From positions 62,001 to 126,000 of the forward strand of contig VWRR01000011.1 of assembly GCA_013995675.1 (NCBI GenBank): a stretch of DNA of 64,000 nt, given 5' to 3'. This stretch comes from Cyanidiococcus yangmingshanensis (taxonomy: Eukaryota > Rhodophyta > Bangiophyceae > Cyanidiales > Cyanidiaceae). The notes beneath the pieces are model-generated. The model was not told the DNA's origin and did no database searches. It saw only the letters and a list, made by a program, of their open reading frames with translations. Positions 20,155-30,678 of the stretch are shown here, one piece after another; the stretch's first letter is position 1, and each line of letters starts with the position of its first letter. Both the position numbers and the translations under genes were made by a program.

Positions 20155-20886
20155 TCAAGAGGATCCGTCTTCAGGCAGTAGCGTTGGACGCAAAGCCTCC
20201 TGGACACTTGTCACATGGGCTTCAAGAACGTGCCCCTGAAAAGGACGCGGTGTCCGTCGTTGTCGCAGGATCTCGGGGCGTGGGATAATAGCCCCACTGC
20301 GCTTGCTGATCCGCACCCGGGTCCCATCTTCGAGCCATCGAATGCCGACCCGGGTCGGTAGGCCAGTCTCGGGGCATACGATGGCTACATTGCTGACGTG
20401 CAGAGGACCCTCAGTGATGAGCACTCGTTTCGGCTGGGAGGCGTCGACAGTGGCACTTGGAGCAGGGACGTACTTTTTCACATAGTTGACTCCCTCTACA
20501 ACGACCCGATTGTTTTTTCGGATGACCTCCAATATCCGGCCCTTTTTGCCGATGTCAGCAGGCGGTCCGCCGATGACCTGAACCAGGTCACCTCGAAGGA
20601 TCTTCCACTGCCGCGGCGGGATAGGCTCCTCCCGCTTCGGAGGCCGCGGAGTACGAATACTGTCCAAAACCGATTCAAAACGACCACGCATCTCTGCTGA
20701 CGGAACGCCGACACTTCGACGAGGTGGTCGAAGTGGCTGCTTTCGCGCCAACCCGCGTCGCTGTACTTGACTCGGGTACACTTCTCGAAACGGGTGCTCC
20801 ACCGCCGCTGACCAGAGCTGGCCACTGCGTCTCGAGCACGCGGTAATTGCCCTCGCTAGGCCAGGGTGCACGATTGTGCGCTGCAT
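20155..20886 (-). CDS. mitochondrial ribosomal protein uL24m
   Basis: The 243-residue product has a KOW motif (WKILRGDLVQVIGGPPADIGKKGRI) near residues 95-120, followed by NRVVVEGVNYVKKYV. This is the bacterial L24 RNA-binding core that helps initiate large-subunit assembly. The N-terminal about 75 residues are Arg-rich with almost no acids, fitting mitochondrial import. The long C-terminal extension, with IPRPEILRQRRTPRPF and TSVQEALRPTLLP, resembles mitochondrial MRPL24, which ends similarly. A plastid location is less likely, because red algae usually keep rpl24 in the plastid genome. Confidence 0.8.
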   Translation of the reverse strand: MQRTIVHPGLARAITACSRRSGQLWSAAVEHPFREVYPSQVQRRGLARKQPLRPPRRSVGVPSAEMRGRFESVLDSIRTPRPPKREEPIPPRQWKILRGDLVQVIGGPPADIGKKGRILEVIRKNNRVVVEGVNYVKKYVPAPSATVDASQPKRVLITEGPLHVSNVAIVCPETGLPTRVGIRWLEDGTRVRISKRSGAIIPRPEILRQRRTPRPFQGHVLEAHVTSVQEALRPTLLPEDGSS

Positions 20887-22417
20887 GTGGCCGACCAGGT
20901 GTACTTCAAGCGACTAGCACTAGGAACGTTCCGTTGCACCGGCGAGCCGTCCAATAGCGACCGCCTCCCTGACCAAGAACGCACCCAGGCGTCAATAACT
21001 CGCAAGTCGGTGTGCTCGGTACGAATCTCTAGGCCCGTGGAGCGAGCGAGCGAGCGTTGGTCACAAACCCAAAGACCGAGTTGAGGTTGACCGGTTCATG
21101 GGAATGGCATCACGTTTCGGAAATAAAGCCTTCGAATGGATGAAAGCGAAGGATGAGAGCATGGTTGATGAGAAACTTGGAGGCGCGAGCTCGGTACTGG
21201 GCCGTAAGGCACGCAGCGCTGCGCGACCAGCTGGGACTCGTTCGCGACTCGCTACCGCTCATTGACTGGAGAAACAGGAGAGCGCCCTGTTTTCGGTGCG
21301 ACAGAACGATGGTCGACAGGGTATAGAGCACGATTATCGAAACTCGTTTTTCTGGTCTTGATCGCGAAGATTATGACCCAGATGATTGAGGAAGATGCTG
21401 ATATCATCTATTCTAGCGCGAGCGGGAGCGGAGGTGCCTCCGATACTTGATCCGTTCGAATTTGCTGGTCACTACCCAGAGTAGCATGCACTGGAAACGC
21501 CACGAAGATCGACTTGGTCGGTATGCCTACCTGAAAAAGGAACCTTAAAATGCGTCCTGAATCGGCGCAAGCCGTTTTCGCCGACTGTATGTAGGAATCA
21601 AACCTTTCGGACTCGAGGCCGAGTCCCAGTCATACAGATCTCATCCGCCATGGATTTCTGTACGGCTCTTTCATTTGCTGGTTCAGTACAGACGCGAACC
21701 TGTCGTACGTTCCAGTCCAAGCTCGTACGCAATAGGAACATGTCCAAAAATACCTCGCAAACGAATCATGAACTGTGCCGCAGGAATGCAGTTCAATAGT
21801 GTCGTTGGTGTCCACACTGATCGACTCCAAGCTCGTACGCAATAGGAACATGTCCAAAAATACCTCGCAAACGAATCATGAACCAGACATCACCTAGCCA
21901 CCCGTGAACCAACAGTCAACATGCGTCCAATCGAGATCATCCCGAGAACAGCTCGTCTCGCCATCGAAGACAAGCCACCATCCACAACAAACCATTCATC
22001 AACATCCGCCCCGACGCAACCCAGTCATGAGCTGAAGAAAACCATACTGCCCTGAATCATCCAACATCCGATGTCCATGCCATCCATGTACGCTGCATGA
22101 ATAATGCAGCCGCGACTGACATCGCGATTCATGCCCGTCGAACAGGAGACCTGAAACGTAACCCGCACACGCACGCATGCACGCCCGGTCCCAAAATTGG
22201 ATCGACAGGAATCGCGCCGTACCTGTGGCTTTGGTGGCGGTCCGGATGCCGTGCCTCCCGGGGCCCAGGTCCTGGCGACCCGGGCCTCGGTGGCCGTTCG
22301 GCGATTGGCATGCGCGCTGTCACGTAGCGAGCATGCACGCATTGGGTTTTTCTCTCTCTATACAGCATCAGGTGGGTCCTTCTTGTACAGCTCGTTCCCG
22401 GGCGAGTGACTGGTCGC
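20887..22417. other. long intergenic region with direct repeat and GC-rich island
   Basis: No convincing gene in 1.5 kb. It contains a 58-bp direct repeat (listed separately) and a GC-rich, inverted-repeat-rich stretch at about 22170-22320, shortly upstream of the fucosyltransferase-like gene. I saw no tRNA-like A and B boxes. Confidence 0.6.
21716..21883. repeat. 58-bp direct repeat, 110-bp period
   Basis: Identical 58-base copies, beginning TCCAAGCTCGTACGCAATAG, lie at 21716-21773 and 21826-21883, separated by 52 unrelated bases. Identity without decay suggests recent duplication or gene conversion. Confidence 0.92.
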
Positions 22418-23941
22418 ATGTCGCGGCCAGCTCAGAACCATGCTCGATGGGACTCGAAACTGTATGGCCCTTACGGTTTTCGTCGCGTGCTGACTGGAAG
22501 TCGTCGGGGTAGTCTGTGGCTTTTGGCGTTGTTGGTGTTCGGCGTTGGTTTTGTGTTGGGATTTCTGTGCGCATCATGGGAGTTGTTTCCCGCGACCTGG
22601 CACGAGGCAGCAAGAGGCTCGGGTTTCTCGGCTGATGGCGGTGCGGAGTTGCCGAAACGCGCACCCGAGTCGCCGCCGTTGTCGTCACGAGGACGCTCCG
22701 TGCTAGACGTTGTGGCTGCAGGTCTGCTAGAGGGCCAGAACCCACCTGACTGCGGCACTGCGCGCTATCTTATTTTGGACGAGTTGACGGACGATCACGG
22801 GCTTGGCTTCAGTTTGATTACGTTGTTCAAGTTTCTTTACGTGGCGCACCTGGAGCAACGGGTGCTGTTGTTTCTGCCTTCGTTCACGGCGTTTCCTTGG
22901 CGATGGTGTCATCAGGCGCCCTCTTCCTATGCATGTTTCTTCGAAGAGTCATCCTACTGTGCCTCGCTGTTACGTTTCGATCAGTCGCTGCGGCAGCGTG
23001 TTTTACCAGCCAACTGGGATGCCATTCCCGACTGGAAAGGTCTCCGATCTATCGACGACCAGGTGGTGGTTTTCCGTCAAAAATACCTGTCACGAGGCGC
23101 GATCAAACGTCCAGCGCACTATCAAGCATGGGATCTATTTGAGCGCAAGTTTCAAGGCGGATTAGCAAAGTACGGGCGCTTCTTCTACTACGCGATTGCA
23201 CAACGCGTGTTGGTTCGGCCTCTTGCTTGGCTGGAACAGGCCGCCCAGGCTCAACGAGAGCGTTGGGGCCTGGCACCCAACGAGTCCCTTGTGGTGGTCC
23301 ATGCCCGCCATGGCAGCAAGCATACCGAGCAACAGCATATTCCGGTCGCTCAGTTGGCAGCAAGTGCTCTCGCTTTCTGCGATTGTCTTGGTATCCGCAA
23401 TATTCTCCTCATTACAGAGACGCAAGAGGTTATCACTGAGTTTGAGAGCGTACTCGCTCATGCGCCCGTGCGGGTACTCTACACAGAATACTGGCGCCCC
23501 GAAGGCGATGTTTGGAACAGGGATCTGGTCGACCGGCTCAAACTGCGGCGTGTGAATGACTCTGTGATCGATACGATCGCCTACCATTCAGTGCTGAACC
23601 TCTTCCTGGCACGGAGCGGGGTCGCCTTTGTCGGGACGATCCAGTCGGCCTTTTTGAAGCTTCTGGTGAGTACGGCATATAGCTGGCGACAGGCACCCGT
23701 CAGTATCCATAGCTTGCGCGCCGGTTGGCGCATCCGAGACGGATACACGAGAGCGAACGTGAAATATTGGAGTTTCGATCCATCGCGTTTACCGTACCCC
23801 TGTGCGCATGTACCCATCCAGCATCTGGAGTCGACCGAGCACCACCAAAACCGTGCATACGGAGTGTTCACGAGTGTGCAACCGCAGCCAATGCCAATGC
23901 AGGGCGAGCAAACCCCTCTAAGCAGCGAAAGCCCAGATTGA
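22418..23941 (+). CDS. fucosyltransferase-like (GT23/NodZ-like) type II membrane protein
   Basis: From the first ATG at 22418 the protein has 507 residues. A single signal-anchor helix lies at about residues 32-52 (within LWLLALLVFGVGFVLGFLCA), preceded by basic residues, giving Golgi-type topology. The lumenal part has CGTARYLILDEL, then VVVHARHGSKHTEQ. The latter resembles the HVRRTDKxxTEA GDP-fucose site of alpha-1,6-fucosyltransferases, and GVAFVGTIQSAFLKLL resembles the later FVxTxSSxxxR block. The Arg-Arg of the usual HVRRTD motif is replaced by ARHG, so activity or donor may differ. Family assignment is by pattern only. Confidence 0.6.
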   Translation: MSRPAQNHARWDSKLYGPYGFRRVLTGSRRGSLWLLALLVFGVGFVLGFLCASWELFPATWHEAARGSGFSADGGAELPKRAPESPPLSSRGRSVLDVVAAGLLEGQNPPDCGTARYLILDELTDDHGLGFSLITLFKFLYVAHLEQRVLLFLPSFTAFPWRWCHQAPSSYACFFEESSYCASLLRFDQSLRQRVLPANWDAIPDWKGLRSIDDQVVVFRQKYLSRGAIKRPAHYQAWDLFERKFQGGLAKYGRFFYYAIAQRVLVRPLAWLEQAAQAQRERWGLAPNESLVVVHARHGSKHTEQQHIPVAQLAASALAFCDCLGIRNILLITETQEVITEFESVLAHAPVRVLYTEYWRPEGDVWNRDLVDRLKLRRVNDSVIDTIAYHSVLNLFLARSGVAFVGTIQSAFLKLLVSTAYSWRQAPVSIHSLRAGWRIRDGYTRANVKYWSFDPSRLPYPCAHVPIQHLESTEHHQNRAYGVFTSVQPQPMPMQGEQTPLSSESPD

Positions 23942-24680
23942 GTGCGGACGGGAGTCGCAGGTAGGACGACGACCTCTGAGCATCGTCAGCAGCATCCCTG
24001 GAGACCGAGCTGAACGCTGGCCAGCGCGTTCATGGTTGCCACGAATGGCCAACGTTCGTGTCTTATCGAATGGATGAGTCCTTAAGCACGATCGCCCCGT
24101 CGAGATGTGCACCTGCACGGCCAGACAGGAGCCAGGGGCGCTCGCGAACAGTTCGAATACCGGTGACACATCGAGAACGGTGATCGTGCCGGGGGCTACG
24201 AAGCACATGAGGAGCTCGAGTCGACTATAATAATCAGTTTCCTCGGCCGCCAAGTAGATGTTTTTCGGCGATATGTAGTCAACGCGAAGCATTGAACGTT
24301 TCTTTTCTGCGATATCAAGCCAGGGATGGATCGCATTGAATGAATCTGACGTTCCTTACTGTGAGCAGATGGCGTCGCGGCAGCAACGCCGCCAGCACAC
24401 CTGAATCCCACGTAAAAGAGAGCGCTTTTCACATCCGTCGAGCATTCAGAGCAATTCACTTGGCGCTCGCATTGCGAAATTCCGTCTCACTACAAGTCAT
24501 CTCGAAATGATCTGAAACCATTTGACCATGTTTCTGGTCGGTATCCGATGAACGCCCGGCGAGCGTCGAGTACGGGCCTAATGCAGTCACCTCGACAAAG
24601 ATTGTGTCACCGGCGCTGTCTTCTCGACCGAGCGCTTTTTCCCCTGGGATAATGGTGGCTCAACCACGAGGCTGACGTGT
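23942..24680. other. intergenic between convergent genes
   Basis: One minus-strand ATG frame (23918-24292, 124 codons) begins with a protein-like stretch (MLRVDYISPKNIYLAAEETD). It then becomes Arg/Ser-rich and overlaps the neighbouring gene's end; I do not accept it as a gene. Nothing else is seen. Confidence 0.5.
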
Positions 24681-26639
24681 TCAGTCATCGTCCTCATGGT
24701 GATCCGTGTCCGAGGCTTTGCCCTTGCGCTTCGCTCTGCGATCCTTGTCGTCGGACCTGGCCAGCTCTGCAAAGAAGTAATTCCCACTAGCCTTCTGTTC
24801 CTGATCTTTCACCGAACCATGCTTGTTGATTCTTGGTCGTAGGTTTGTCGGATCACGTCGAAAAGTGATATCCAACGCGCTGAGGAAACGATTCATGCCG
24901 CTCACCAGTGGCTCTGGCGACCGGGCCACGGCCTTTCTGGCCGGCTCACCTTCGTACACAATCACCCGATCAGCCAGATAAGTGGCCATGATAAAGTCGT
25001 GCTCAACGATGAACGCTGTCTTTTTCGAATGCAAAATAAACCGCTTGATCACTTTGGCGGCGATGATGCGTTGCTCCGAGTCCAGATAGGCAGACGGTTC
25101 ATCCAGCAGATAGAGATCAGCGGGTTTTCCCAGGGCCAGTACCAGCGCCACTCGCTGCAGCTCACCGCCCGAAAGATGTTTCACCTCCTGGTCATAGAGC
25201 GAATCCACAGAAAGCGGTTTCACGACATCGGTCTGGAACTGCGGATGAGTATACGAGCTCTGGATGCGTTTGTGCAGGAGTTGCTGCACGGTTCCCTCAA
25301 ATGATGGCGATATTTTCTGGGGCTTGTAGGACACATTCAACTGTGGAATCTCGATGCGCTGCTCGGGATCCGCCGGGTCCGGATCCGGTTGCAACAGACC
25401 AGCCAGAATTCGGACCAGCGTTGTCTTGCCAGTACCGTTGCGTCCTAGAGCGAGCACGATCTCCGAGTCAGTGAATTCGCCCCGTTCGACTTGCAGTACA
25501 AAATCGCCGAGCGTCTTCCGAAAAGCAGGATACGCATAGCGTCGTTTTTTCTCGGCATCGGCGGCAGCGTCTGGAGCTTCAGCGCCCTCGGCCAGCTTGA
25601 ACGTGAGTTCGGTCTCCCGAAAGCGCATGTTCTCCGTCGGCACAAACCCGGCCAGAAAAACATTGATCCCTTCGCGAACGGAGAAGGGATACGTCACCAC
25701 ACCGTATGCACCTGGCATCCCGTACAGAACACAGATATAATCAGAGAGATAGTCCAGAACAGCTAGGTCGTGCTCCACCACCAAAACGTAATTGTCGGGA
25801 CGGCAGAGCGAACGGATGGCCCGAGCAGCCCGTAACCGCTGCCGTACGTCGAGATAGGAGGATGGCTCATCGAACATATAGGCATCGGCTCTCTGCAAAC
25901 ACACCATTGCGATGGCGAAACGTTGGAGCTCACCACCGGACAGTTGCGTGATGTCACGGTCAAGCACTTCGTCCAGGTCCAGCATCTCAACGATCTCTGT
26001 GAGACGCTCCGTCTCGTTGCGTGCTTTGAGAAGATCGCGTACGCTTCCTTTCACCGCTTTCGGAATGTGATCAACGTATTGTGGCTTGATGACTGCCCGT
26101 AGCTCGTCACGGAGAATCTTCTCGAAATAGTTCTGTAGTTCGCTACCCCGAAAGTAGCGAAGAATCTCCGGCCAGTCGGGTGGGCTCTTGTACTGGCCAA
26201 GGTTCGGTTTGAGTTTCGCAGCCAAAATTTTCAGCGCCGTGGACTTGCCCTGTCCGTTGCCACCAACAAGCCCGAGAACCTGGCCCGGTCTGGGCATGGG
26301 CAAGCGGTGCAGCTTGAACGAGTTCGCCGAGTAGCGATGTGTTGTCTGCGACTCCAGGTCAGTTGGCAGGTTGATGATTTGAATCGCTCCGAAGGGGCAC
26401 TTGCGAACGCAGATGCCACATCCGATGCAGAGCGACTCTGAAATTGTCGCGATCGTTGACGTAGACGTTACTTCGATGCATAGCTTTCCTATGCGGTTTA
26501 CCGGACAGGAGCGTTTGCACTCTAGACCGCACTTGCGAGGTTTGCAGCGGTCCGCCGAAACGATCGCGATTCGAGTGAGCTTCTCCTCACCGTTGGAGGC
26601 TGTGCCACCACCGCTCGCTCCACGCTTTCCCGCTGGCAT
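24681..26639 (-). CDS. RLI1: ABCE1/RLI1 ribosome-recycling ATPase
   Basis: The 652-residue protein has the full ABCE1 architecture. An N-terminal pair of [4Fe-4S] clusters ([16 protein letters not shown] and [16 protein letters not shown]) is followed by NBD1 (Walker [10 protein letters not shown], signature [12 protein letters not shown], Walker B YMFDEPSS) and NBD2 ([29 protein letters not shown]). It splits ribosomes after termination and acts in initiation and ribosome biogenesis in the cytosol and nucleus. It is about 50 residues longer than yeast Rli1, mainly from an insert before NBD2 and a basic-acidic tail ([14 protein letters not shown]). No membrane segments, as expected. Confidence 0.96.
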   Translation of the reverse strand: MPAGKRGASGGGTASNGEEKLTRIAIVSADRCKPRKCGLECKRSCPVNRIGKLCIEVTSTSTIATISESLCIGCGICVRKCPFGAIQIINLPTDLESQTTHRYSANSFKLHRLPMPRPGQVLGLVGGNGQGKSTALKILAAKLKPNLGQYKSPPDWPEILRYFRGSELQNYFEKILRDELRAVIKPQYVDHIPKAVKGSVRDLLKARNETERLTEIVEMLDLDEVLDRDITQLSGGELQRFAIAMVCLQRADAYMFDEPSSYLDVRQRLRAARAIRSLCRPDNYVLVVEHDLAVLDYLSDYICVLYGMPGAYGVVTYPFSVREGINVFLAGFVPTENMRFRETELTFKLAEGAEAPDAAADAEKKRRYAYPAFRKTLGDFVLQVERGEFTDSEIVLALGRNGTGKTTLVRILAGLLQPDPDPADPEQRIEIPQLNVSYKPQKISPSFEGTVQQLLHKRIQSSYTHPQFQTDVVKPLSVDSLYDQEVKHLSGGELQRVALVLALGKPADLYLLDEPSAYLDSEQRIIAAKVIKRFILHSKKTAFIVEHDFIMATYLADRVIVYEGEPARKAVARSPEPLVSGMNRFLSALDITFRRDPTNLRPRINKHGSVKDQEQKASGNYFFAELARSDDKDRRAKRKGKASDTDHHEDDD

Positions 26640-27787
26640 GAGTTACTCCCGGCTCGCAGAACAAGCTCAGCTGGAACAGCAGCAAAGGTTTGCGACCGAA
26701 CAGGGCGAGGACACAATAGAACTCCGTCGGCAGCACGGCCTCTGGCCGCGGACATTGGCGTTGGGCGCCGCCTCGCCAGCCCTCGGAGCCGACACCAGCC
26801 GAATTCCCTCGCATACTTGGTTATTCGAGGAACAAGACCACGAATGCAGCGAGGAACAAACATGATGAGTGCATGACTTGAACATTTCGCCCTCGCAGAA
26901 TCCTCGTCGACGATATGGGCGCTCGTCACAGCGAGGCGTCGCTCGATGGAAGGCTGAACGGTCACTTTGGATCCGCGACTGAACAGCGCTTTAGACCTAT
27001 TCGTGGCTCCTGCATACACCGTGATGGTGTGCTTCCTGAATATCGTGACGCCGTGTCTCAGCGCTCAAGACCCCGGACGAATCGCTAGCTGCATGGCCTT
27101 CAATGCCCGACGGGGAGCACGCGCGACGAGAAGCGACCGCGAACGCTCGTGTGTCTCCATAACGTCCCAGGACAGGCACATTCGTTCCATTCATCTCCGG
27201 TCCATCATTGCATGCAGCGAAGACTGAAGTAGACATGAAGCTCAGCGTTCTGTAAAAGGGTCGCATCATCCGTATCTATCGCGCTGGACACGACTCGTTC
27301 GCGTTCAGGAATAGCGCTCCGCTCAAAGACAACATCAACTCGGAAGGCTGTCCTCAGTTCGCGGCAACGCTTGTAGTTCCAAAACCATTGGTATCCTCGG
27401 TATTTAAGAACTCTACAGCGAATGCCAGCGGTCAGCAGGGTCCCAGCCAATACGCCCCATGGCCGAACCAAGACATGGAACGCGTGTCTCGCCCATGGCC
27501 AGCGAGGGGTCATCGCAGCGGGCCTCGAAACGCCACGTCCCATGGATTCCATAGTTGTACCAATTCGCGTCATGCTGATCGGCGTCGGTGACCGCCGCGT
27601 GCCTGCCAGCTCGTCGACGGCAGGCAGGGACGAGCAAACGCGTTTGTAGGCGAACGTAACCCAGGCTGTATTGTTATAGCGCTGACGCGTTGCGGGACCC
27701 GCCTTGCCATTACCGAACTGCGTCTCCGCAAGCAACTAAATAGAAGGTTGAGATCGCATACTACTTCGGTGATTGAAACGAGAACAA
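26640..27787. other. divergent intergenic region between ABCE1 and RPS23
   Basis: It contains a possible small minus-strand gene (27205-27573, listed separately) and otherwise only short frames. Both flanking genes are translation factors transcribed outwards, so at least two promoters lie here. Confidence 0.55.
27205..27573 (-). CDS. possible 122-residue basic membrane-associated protein
   Basis: From an ATG at 27573 the frame encodes a basic N-terminus, one moderately hydrophobic helix (FHVLVRPWGVLAGTLLTAGI) and an Arg-rich, Trp/Tyr-rich block (KYRGYQWFWNYKRCRELR). The shape would suit a small mitochondrial inner-membrane protein. I recognise no family, and the downstream end is uncertain. 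Confidence 0.3.
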   Translation of the reverse strand: MTRIGTTMESMGRGVSRPAAMTPRWPWARHAFHVLVRPWGVLAGTLLTAGIRCRVLKYRGYQWFWNYKRCRELRTAFRVDVVFERSAIPERERVVSSAIDTDDATLLQNAELHVYFSLRCMQ

Positions 27788-28225
27788 ATGGGTGGTGGCT
27801 TTCCGAGAGGTATTCGCGCAGCGAGAAAGCTTCGCAATCGTCATAAACTTAATCGATGGGCCGACAAGAAGTACGCTCGATCCATGTCGGCGTCGGCATT
27901 AAAGGCCAACCCGCTTGGTGGGGCGTCCCACGCCAAGGGCATCGTTTTGGAGCGGATCGGTGTAGAGGCAAAACAGCCGAACTCGGCGATTCGCAAGTGC
28001 GTGCGTGTGCAGCTGATCAAGAACGGCAAGCGGGTGGCCGCTTTTGTGCCGCGTGATGGTTGCTTGAACTTTATCGACGAAAACGACGAGGTACTAATCA
28101 GTGGTTTTGGACGAAAAGGCCATAGTGTTGGCGATATTCCAGGTGTGCGGTTCAAGGTAGTGAAGGTGCAAGGAGTCTCGTTGTTGGCGCTCTTCAAAGG
28201 GAAAAAAGAAAAGCCGCGAACTTGA
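27788..28225 (+). CDS. RPS23: cytosolic ribosomal protein uS12 (RPS23)
   Basis: From the ATG at 27788 the product has 145 residues, close to the usual 143 of eukaryotic RPS23. It starts [18 protein letters not shown] and has the decoding-site loop [19 protein letters not shown] with the proline that is hydroxylated in many eukaryotes, followed by [17 protein letters not shown] and [20 protein letters not shown]. It sits at the decoding centre of the small subunit and governs accuracy. There is no intron. Confidence 0.97.
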   Translation: MGGGFPRGIRAARKLRNRHKLNRWADKKYARSMSASALKANPLGGASHAKGIVLERIGVEAKQPNSAIRKCVRVQLIKNGKRVAAFVPRDGCLNFIDENDEVLISGFGRKGHSVGDIPGVRFKVVKVQGVSLLALFKGKKEKPRT

Positions 28226-28935
28226 GCCTTTGAACCAGCTCGATGGGCGTTGATTGGATAGGGCGCCGCCGCCGCTGCTGCCGCCTGCTCGAGATACACC
28301 GGCGTGCATACAGAGCGTAGACCGCAGCGTTTTGCGCGTGTCGCGTGCGAGTAACCGACGAGTTCGGCTGGGGCTCGTTTGGTACCTCCGCGATCTCGGC
28401 TGCTGTCATGGACACCGTGGTTATGAAACAGGGGGGGAGCTGCTACTGGCCCGCGCGGGAACCGCGCAAGTTGGAGACGCTTCGATCGCTCAACCGTTCA
28501 TTTTGAGGGTCATATGTGTTCGTGGACCAGAGAGAATTTGATCGGAGTTGGAAACTGCCACCGGCAGGCGCTCGAATTTCTCCTGACAAAAGGTGCGATG
28601 GGTTATTTTGCGAATGGCATCTGAGATACGACACCCGGGTACATTGATATGCATGTTCGTCTCGAATCTATCCCTGAATCCTAGTAAGGAATTCACCTGG
28701 CCATGGTCGCGGCGTCCGCGTGGCGCGGTGTGTCTCATCATCACGGGCATCTCATGCGATGGCGATGTTTCAAAGCAGCTGCAAGCGAGCGCTTTCCAGA
28801 TTTCCCTTCACCAGCGAAAAACGGTTCACCGACCCGATCGACTTTCTGCGGACCAAAGGATGATCCATAACGCCTTGAATGACTACATCTGCCTTGGCGC
28901 TGATGATCGTGCGTACCCCAACTAGCCATCCAGTG
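28226..28935. other. intergenic between convergent genes
   Basis: A 710-base stretch between RPS23 and the minus-strand four-helix protein. It has a GC-rich beginning with GCCGCC-type triplets (about 28262-28285), otherwise nothing. Confidence 0.6.
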
Positions 28936-29610
28936 TTATACGTTTGCGAATGGGGTGGACGAATCCAGTCTTTCAACCGTCTGCACGACGAGTACGCGCA
29001 CCCCAGCCATGTTCGGCTTAGCGAACTGTGTATCGCTCTCCAAACGCTCGGGCTCCATCGGTCGTCGTGAACACGGATCGCGAGTCGCCACTGGTCTACG
29101 GGCATCGTTGGCGTCGTGCGTAACGGGCCGTCGCTTACGCACATCTACAAGCACGCCCAAGAGCGCACTGAGTAGAAGCGTACCCAGGATGGTCCAGCTT
29201 AAAGCGATCAGGGCCCGCGCTCGCAAACACGTGTCCGAAACCGATGCGGAACAAAACGCTAACCCGACACTCGTAGCCGACGTCATCACGCAAAGCGAGA
29301 ACCAGGGCGGAATCATAAACACGTGACCGACCAGATCAAGAAGCGCCACTCGGGACTCGCTCGGAGTCCACCGGAAACACCTCATCAGGACCAGTAATGT
29401 CGATGCAGCTAAGAAGGATATAATCGGCACAGTCACAATTCCTGCCACTTCAGCAAACGGACATACCACTGACACCGAAAACATTCGACAAGTCGTATCC
29501 GTTGCGTCGCGCGAGTGCTGCGCAATCATCACCGTCAACGCCAATGCGAGCCCATCGACCAACAAGTATAGCAGAACTTTGAAACCATAGCACCACGTAA
29601 ATACATCCAT
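28936..29610 (-). CDS. four-helix membrane protein, MARVEL-like
   Basis: From the ATG at 29610 the product has 224 residues. Four hydrophobic segments are visible at roughly 10-30, 50-75, 88-110 and 125-150, the last ending ILGTLLLSALLGVLVDVRKRR. They are followed by a basic, Ser/Arg-rich C-terminal tail of about 70 residues. Cys pairs lie in the loop after helix 1 (DTTCRMFSVSVVC). This layout resembles MARVEL/tetraspan vesicle proteins with both ends in the cytosol, but sequence signatures are too weak to name a family. It faces a second four-helix gene (30187) across a shared promoter region. Confidence 0.6.
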   Translation of the reverse strand: MDVFTWCYGFKVLLYLLVDGLALALTVMIAQHSRDATDTTCRMFSVSVVCPFAEVAGIVTVPIISFLAASTLLVLMRCFRWTPSESRVALLDLVGHVFMIPPWFSLCVMTSATSVGLAFCSASVSDTCLRARALIALSWTILGTLLLSALLGVLVDVRKRRPVTHDANDARRPVATRDPCSRRPMEPERLESDTQFAKPNMAGVRVLVVQTVERLDSSTPFANV

Positions 29611-30186
29611 CTTGTCAGAGAGTTTCAATCATATCCATCATTCGTGCCAGCGTGCTCCTCCAAGAACAACGTCATAGACTGCACGGCTGCTGCGCTCCAG
29701 TAACGGACTCGGACAGCGGAACCGACCTGCATGTAACGCCAGCGCTGCAGATCGAGATCGACCGCGGATTCCAAGACGGCGGCGGCGAATCAAATGGCCA
29801 ATCCACGTCTGCCAGAGAGAGCGAAACGGCCGACCGTGTCGCCGCCTTGATGATCGATGGATGCATTCGCCGCTCGGGCGCATCGCAGGGCCGCCGCCGT
29901 CGCCGCCGCCGCCGCCGAGAGACGCATGACGGGGGGACACCAGACCTGCCATCCGAGATCGCCCTCGTCGAGCGATTTCAAAAAGCCCGCCATGGGCGCT
30001 TGACGTGTTCGGCGAAGAACAGCGACACGTTGCTTGGACGGTGTGCGTGTCGAGCGCCGACAGCAACGCATGCGTGCGCGGAACACCGTCGTCGAACAGG
30101 CGCGCGCGGGATGTTGGTTGCGAACGATTTGTTTCTCACTCAACAAGGTTTGAGCTCGTGTCCTCACTGTCTCTATCAACGTCACC
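29611..30186. promoter_or_regulatory. shared divergent promoter region with CCG triplet run
   Basis: This 576-base interval separates two divergent four-helix membrane protein genes and must hold both promoters. It contains an interrupted (CCG)n run at about 29891-29917. No clear TATA box or named site. Confidence 0.4.
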
Positions 30187-30678
30187 ATGGAAGGAATGGA
30201 AGGAAAATCGAGGGTTTGGACGGGTGTCCGTTGGATCTTTTATCTGACTGTGATGACGCTCTCTATTGTGGTTTTCTCTTGCATCACGAATCGTTTGTTC
30301 TCGGCCGACGGTGGTTGCAACGGCTTTACAGAGCGCGACGGCTGTAACTACGCTGTAGCGACGGGAATCATTTCCTTTGTTTTCTTACTTTTTTGGTTAA
30401 TTTGGACGAGTATGGAATGTTTTGATGCGGCACCGGATGCTTTCGGGCCGCTGCGTGTCGTTGGAATCGAGCTCGTCACCAACTTTATCCTAATGTTGCT
30501 ATGGTTCGTATCGGGGGTGGTGCTCAGCGCGCAGCAGAACGGCATCAACTCTTGTACGACGATCCAGGGAGTGACTTGTGGTTGTGCACGGGCGGCGCTG
30601 GGCATATCCTGGATAAACTGGGTGCTGGAACTGGGTCTGAGTATTGCGTTGCTGGTAGTAGCGTTGAAAGGCTCCTGA
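30187..30678 (+). CDS. four-helix membrane protein, MARVEL-like
   Basis: The 163-residue product starts at the ATG at 30187. Four membrane helices are clear: RWIFYLTVMTLSIVVFSCI, then GIISFVFLLFWLIW, VTNFILMLLWFVSGVVLSA and WVLELGLSIALLVVAL. The first loop has CNGFTERDGCNY and the second TSMECFDAAPD; the third has CTTIQGVTCGCARA. Paired cysteines in the outer loops and short cytosolic ends are typical of MARVEL-domain proteins of fungi and animals, which organise membrane microdomains. It differs from its divergent neighbour in length and sequence, so an origin by duplication is not evident. Confidence 0.65.
   Translation: MEGMEGKSRVWTGVRWIFYLTVMTLSIVVFSCITNRLFSADGGCNGFTERDGCNYAVATGIISFVFLLFWLIWTSMECFDAAPDAFGPLRVVGIELVTNFILMLLWFVSGVVLSAQQNGINSCTTIQGVTCGCARAALGISWINWVLELGLSIALLVVALKGS

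Noticed and set aside
23918-24292. 124-codon minus-strand frame
   Set aside because: It overlaps the end of the fucosyltransferase-like gene, and its second half has non-coding composition.
26638-26865. 75-codon plus-strand frame starting over the ABCE1 start codon
   Set aside because: Gln/Glu-rich, with no family signal; probably the 5' leader region of ABCE1.
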